DNA of 6,620 bases from Myxococcales bacterium. Lineage in GTDB: Bacteria > Desulfobacterota_B > Binatia > UBA1149 > SPBQ01. Within the stretch, counting starts at the first letter, position 1, and each line of letters starts with the position of its first letter. The stretch spans positions 1 through 6,620 of the forward strand of contig SPBQ01000130.1 in the NCBI GenBank assembly GCA_004525875.1, read 5' to 3'. Shown here one piece after another: positions 5,499 to 6,620 of this stretch. The notes under the pieces are model-generated. The model saw nothing but the letters and a program-made list of their open reading frames with translations, was not told where the DNA came from and did not search any database. The translations under genes were made by a program, and so were the position numbers.

Positions 5499-6620
5499 AT
5501 GCTACGCACCGTCGCCCTGCTCAGCGTGATCGCGGTGGCCGCGGTCACGGTCCCCCTCCACCACCCGGATGAGTCACTCGCCGCGAGCGCGTGCTCGGCG
5601 GCGCCGGTGCGCACCACGGCGGATTTCACGTCCCCGGGGCCGTTCTCGGTCGGAAGCTCCACGTTCACGTTCGTCGACGCCAGCCGGCCGACCGCCGCCA
5701 ACGGGGAGTTCCCGGGTGCTCCGGATCGCACCCTGGTGACGGAAGTCTGGTACCCCGCCACCGTCGGGGGACGCGACACACCGGTGGATTCCTCGGGCGG
5801 CCCCTACCCGCTCGTCGTCCACAGCCACGGTTTCCTCGATAGCCGCGTCGGCGAGCTCTACGTCGGGGAGCATCTCGCGAGCCATGGCTTCATCGTCGCC
5901 GCCGCCGATTATCCGCTCAGCAACGGCGGTGCGCCCGGCGGCGCCACGGTCGCCGACGTCCACAATCAACCAGCCGACGCGAGCTACGTGATCGACCAGA
6001 CCCTGGCGCTGTTCGGCCCCGACGCGGACGCGGACCGCATCGGCGCGAGCGGTCTGTCACTGGGCGGCCTCACGACCCACCTGCTGACATTTCACGGCGG
6101 CCTGCGCGACCCTCGTATCGACGCGGCACTCGCGATGGCCGGCCCGGCCTGCATGTTCACCGGCAAGTTCTTCAAGACGACCACCGCGGCGCGGCTCATC
6201 CTGCATGGAAACAGCGACGCGCTGGTCCCGTTCAAGAACAACGGCAAGCGCGCGTTCCGTGGCGGCAAGGGGCGACGCCATCTCGTCGAGCTCGACGTTG
6301 GATCGCACACCGGCTTCACCGCATTCGCACCGTTCTTCGACCCCGAGGTCCACTACGATGCGATCGGTTGCGCGGCCATCGAGGGCAACATCGACTCCGA
6401 CGGCTTCGTGGGGTTCGGCGGCAAGGAATTCGGAGTCAACACGAGCCCGAAACGCTGCCCGTTGCCGTGCGCCGACGGTGTTCCGCCATTCCCCTCGATG
6501 CTGGCCGACCGTCACATCGAGCTGACGAAGGCGAGCCTGCTGGCGTTCTTCGAGGCCTATCTGCGCGACGACCTCGCGGCGAACTGCTTCATCGGCAAGC
6601 CGATGGACGCGGAGAACGCC
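5499..6620 (+). CDS. Exported alpha/beta hydrolase (PAF-acetylhydrolase / dienelactone-hydrolase-like), 3' end outside the window
   Basis: The frame is open for 374 codons to the last base of the window, so the gene is partial. It starts with a signal peptide: MLRT, a hydrophobic run to about residue 20, then small residues with a likely cleavage near LAASA-CSA (27-33). RTLVTEVWYPA (77-87) resembles the entry strand of platelet-activating-factor acetylhydrolase-like and related secreted hydrolases. VVHSHGF (106-112) fits the oxyanion loop. The nucleophile elbow is GLSLG with S187, the acid is D240 in HGNSD, and the base is H270 in GSHTGF, so the triad is complete. C291, C320, C324 and C363 lie after the triad; disulfides are possible in an exported protein. 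The expected job is hydrolysis of an ester or lipid outside the cytoplasm; the substrate is unknown. No clear Shine-Dalgarno precedes the ATG, which is chosen because it begins the signal peptide. It is divergent from the SDR gene. Confidence 0.88.
   Translation, partial: MLRTVALLSVIAVAAVTVPLHHPDESLAASACSAAPVRTTADFTSPGPFSVGSSTFTFVDASRPTAANGEFPGAPDRTLVTEVWYPATVGGRDTPVDSSGGPYPLVVHSHGFLDSRVGELYVGEHLASHGFIVAAADYPLSNGGAPGGATVADVHNQPADASYVIDQTLALFGPDADADRIGASGLSLGGLTTHLLTFHGGLRDPRIDAALAMAGPACMFTGKFFKTTTAARLILHGNSDALVPFKNNGKRAFRGGKGRRHLVELDVGSHTGFTAFAPFFDPEVHYDAIGCAAIEGNIDSDGFVGFGGKEFGVNTSPKRCPLPCADGVPPFPSMLADRHIELTKASLLAFFEAYLRDDLAANCFIGKPMDAENA

Noticed and set aside
6057..6515. 152-codon minus-strand open frame
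   Set aside because: It lies wholly inside the exported hydrolase, whose plus-strand frame shows a signal peptide and complete triad; long antisense frames are common at this GC content.

Overview
This GC-rich window carries bacterial genes. A leftward (minus-strand) block covers most of it, and the start of a divergent rightward gene lies at the right edge. Only topA is a recognisable housekeeping marker. The flanking SDR oxidoreductase, unassigned 509-residue protein and secreted hydrolase do not fix the taxonomy. High GC and this accessory gene content would fit an uncultured proteobacterial, myxobacterial or related soil/marine lineage, but that is a guess.

Layout, read along the minus strand from right to left. 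(1) An SDR-family oxidoreductase at 5330-4569 starts at TTG behind a perfect AGGAGG. (2) A 509-residue protein of no assigned function at 4568-3039 begins at the codon right after the SDR's amber stop and in the same frame, so the two are surely co-transcribed. (3) A gap of about 245 bp holds terminator-like hairpins, then a promoter candidate and an unusual topA leader. (4) DNA topoisomerase I at 2792-861 holds the complete catalytic core. (5) A separate frame at 864-76 carries the zinc-ribbon C-terminal domain of the same enzyme. The last 75 bp (1-75) show no gene I can support.

On the plus strand, a gene from 5499 to the window edge encodes an exported alpha/beta hydrolase with a full Ser-Asp-His triad; its 3' end is outside the window. 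About 168 bp separate it from the SDR start and would hold divergent promoters.

Main points of interest: topA is split by what looks like a single missing base, because the topoisomerase-like helix continues in the -1 frame upstream of the second ATG. The topA leader has a very strong Shine-Dalgarno sequence 41 nt from the start codon, with a hairpin between them that would shorten the effective spacing to about 11 nt. The SDR and 509-residue genes are separated only by one in-frame TAG. The SDR has Cys where the catalytic-tetrad Asn is normally found. I see no CRISPR array, tRNA, rRNA or insertion sequence.
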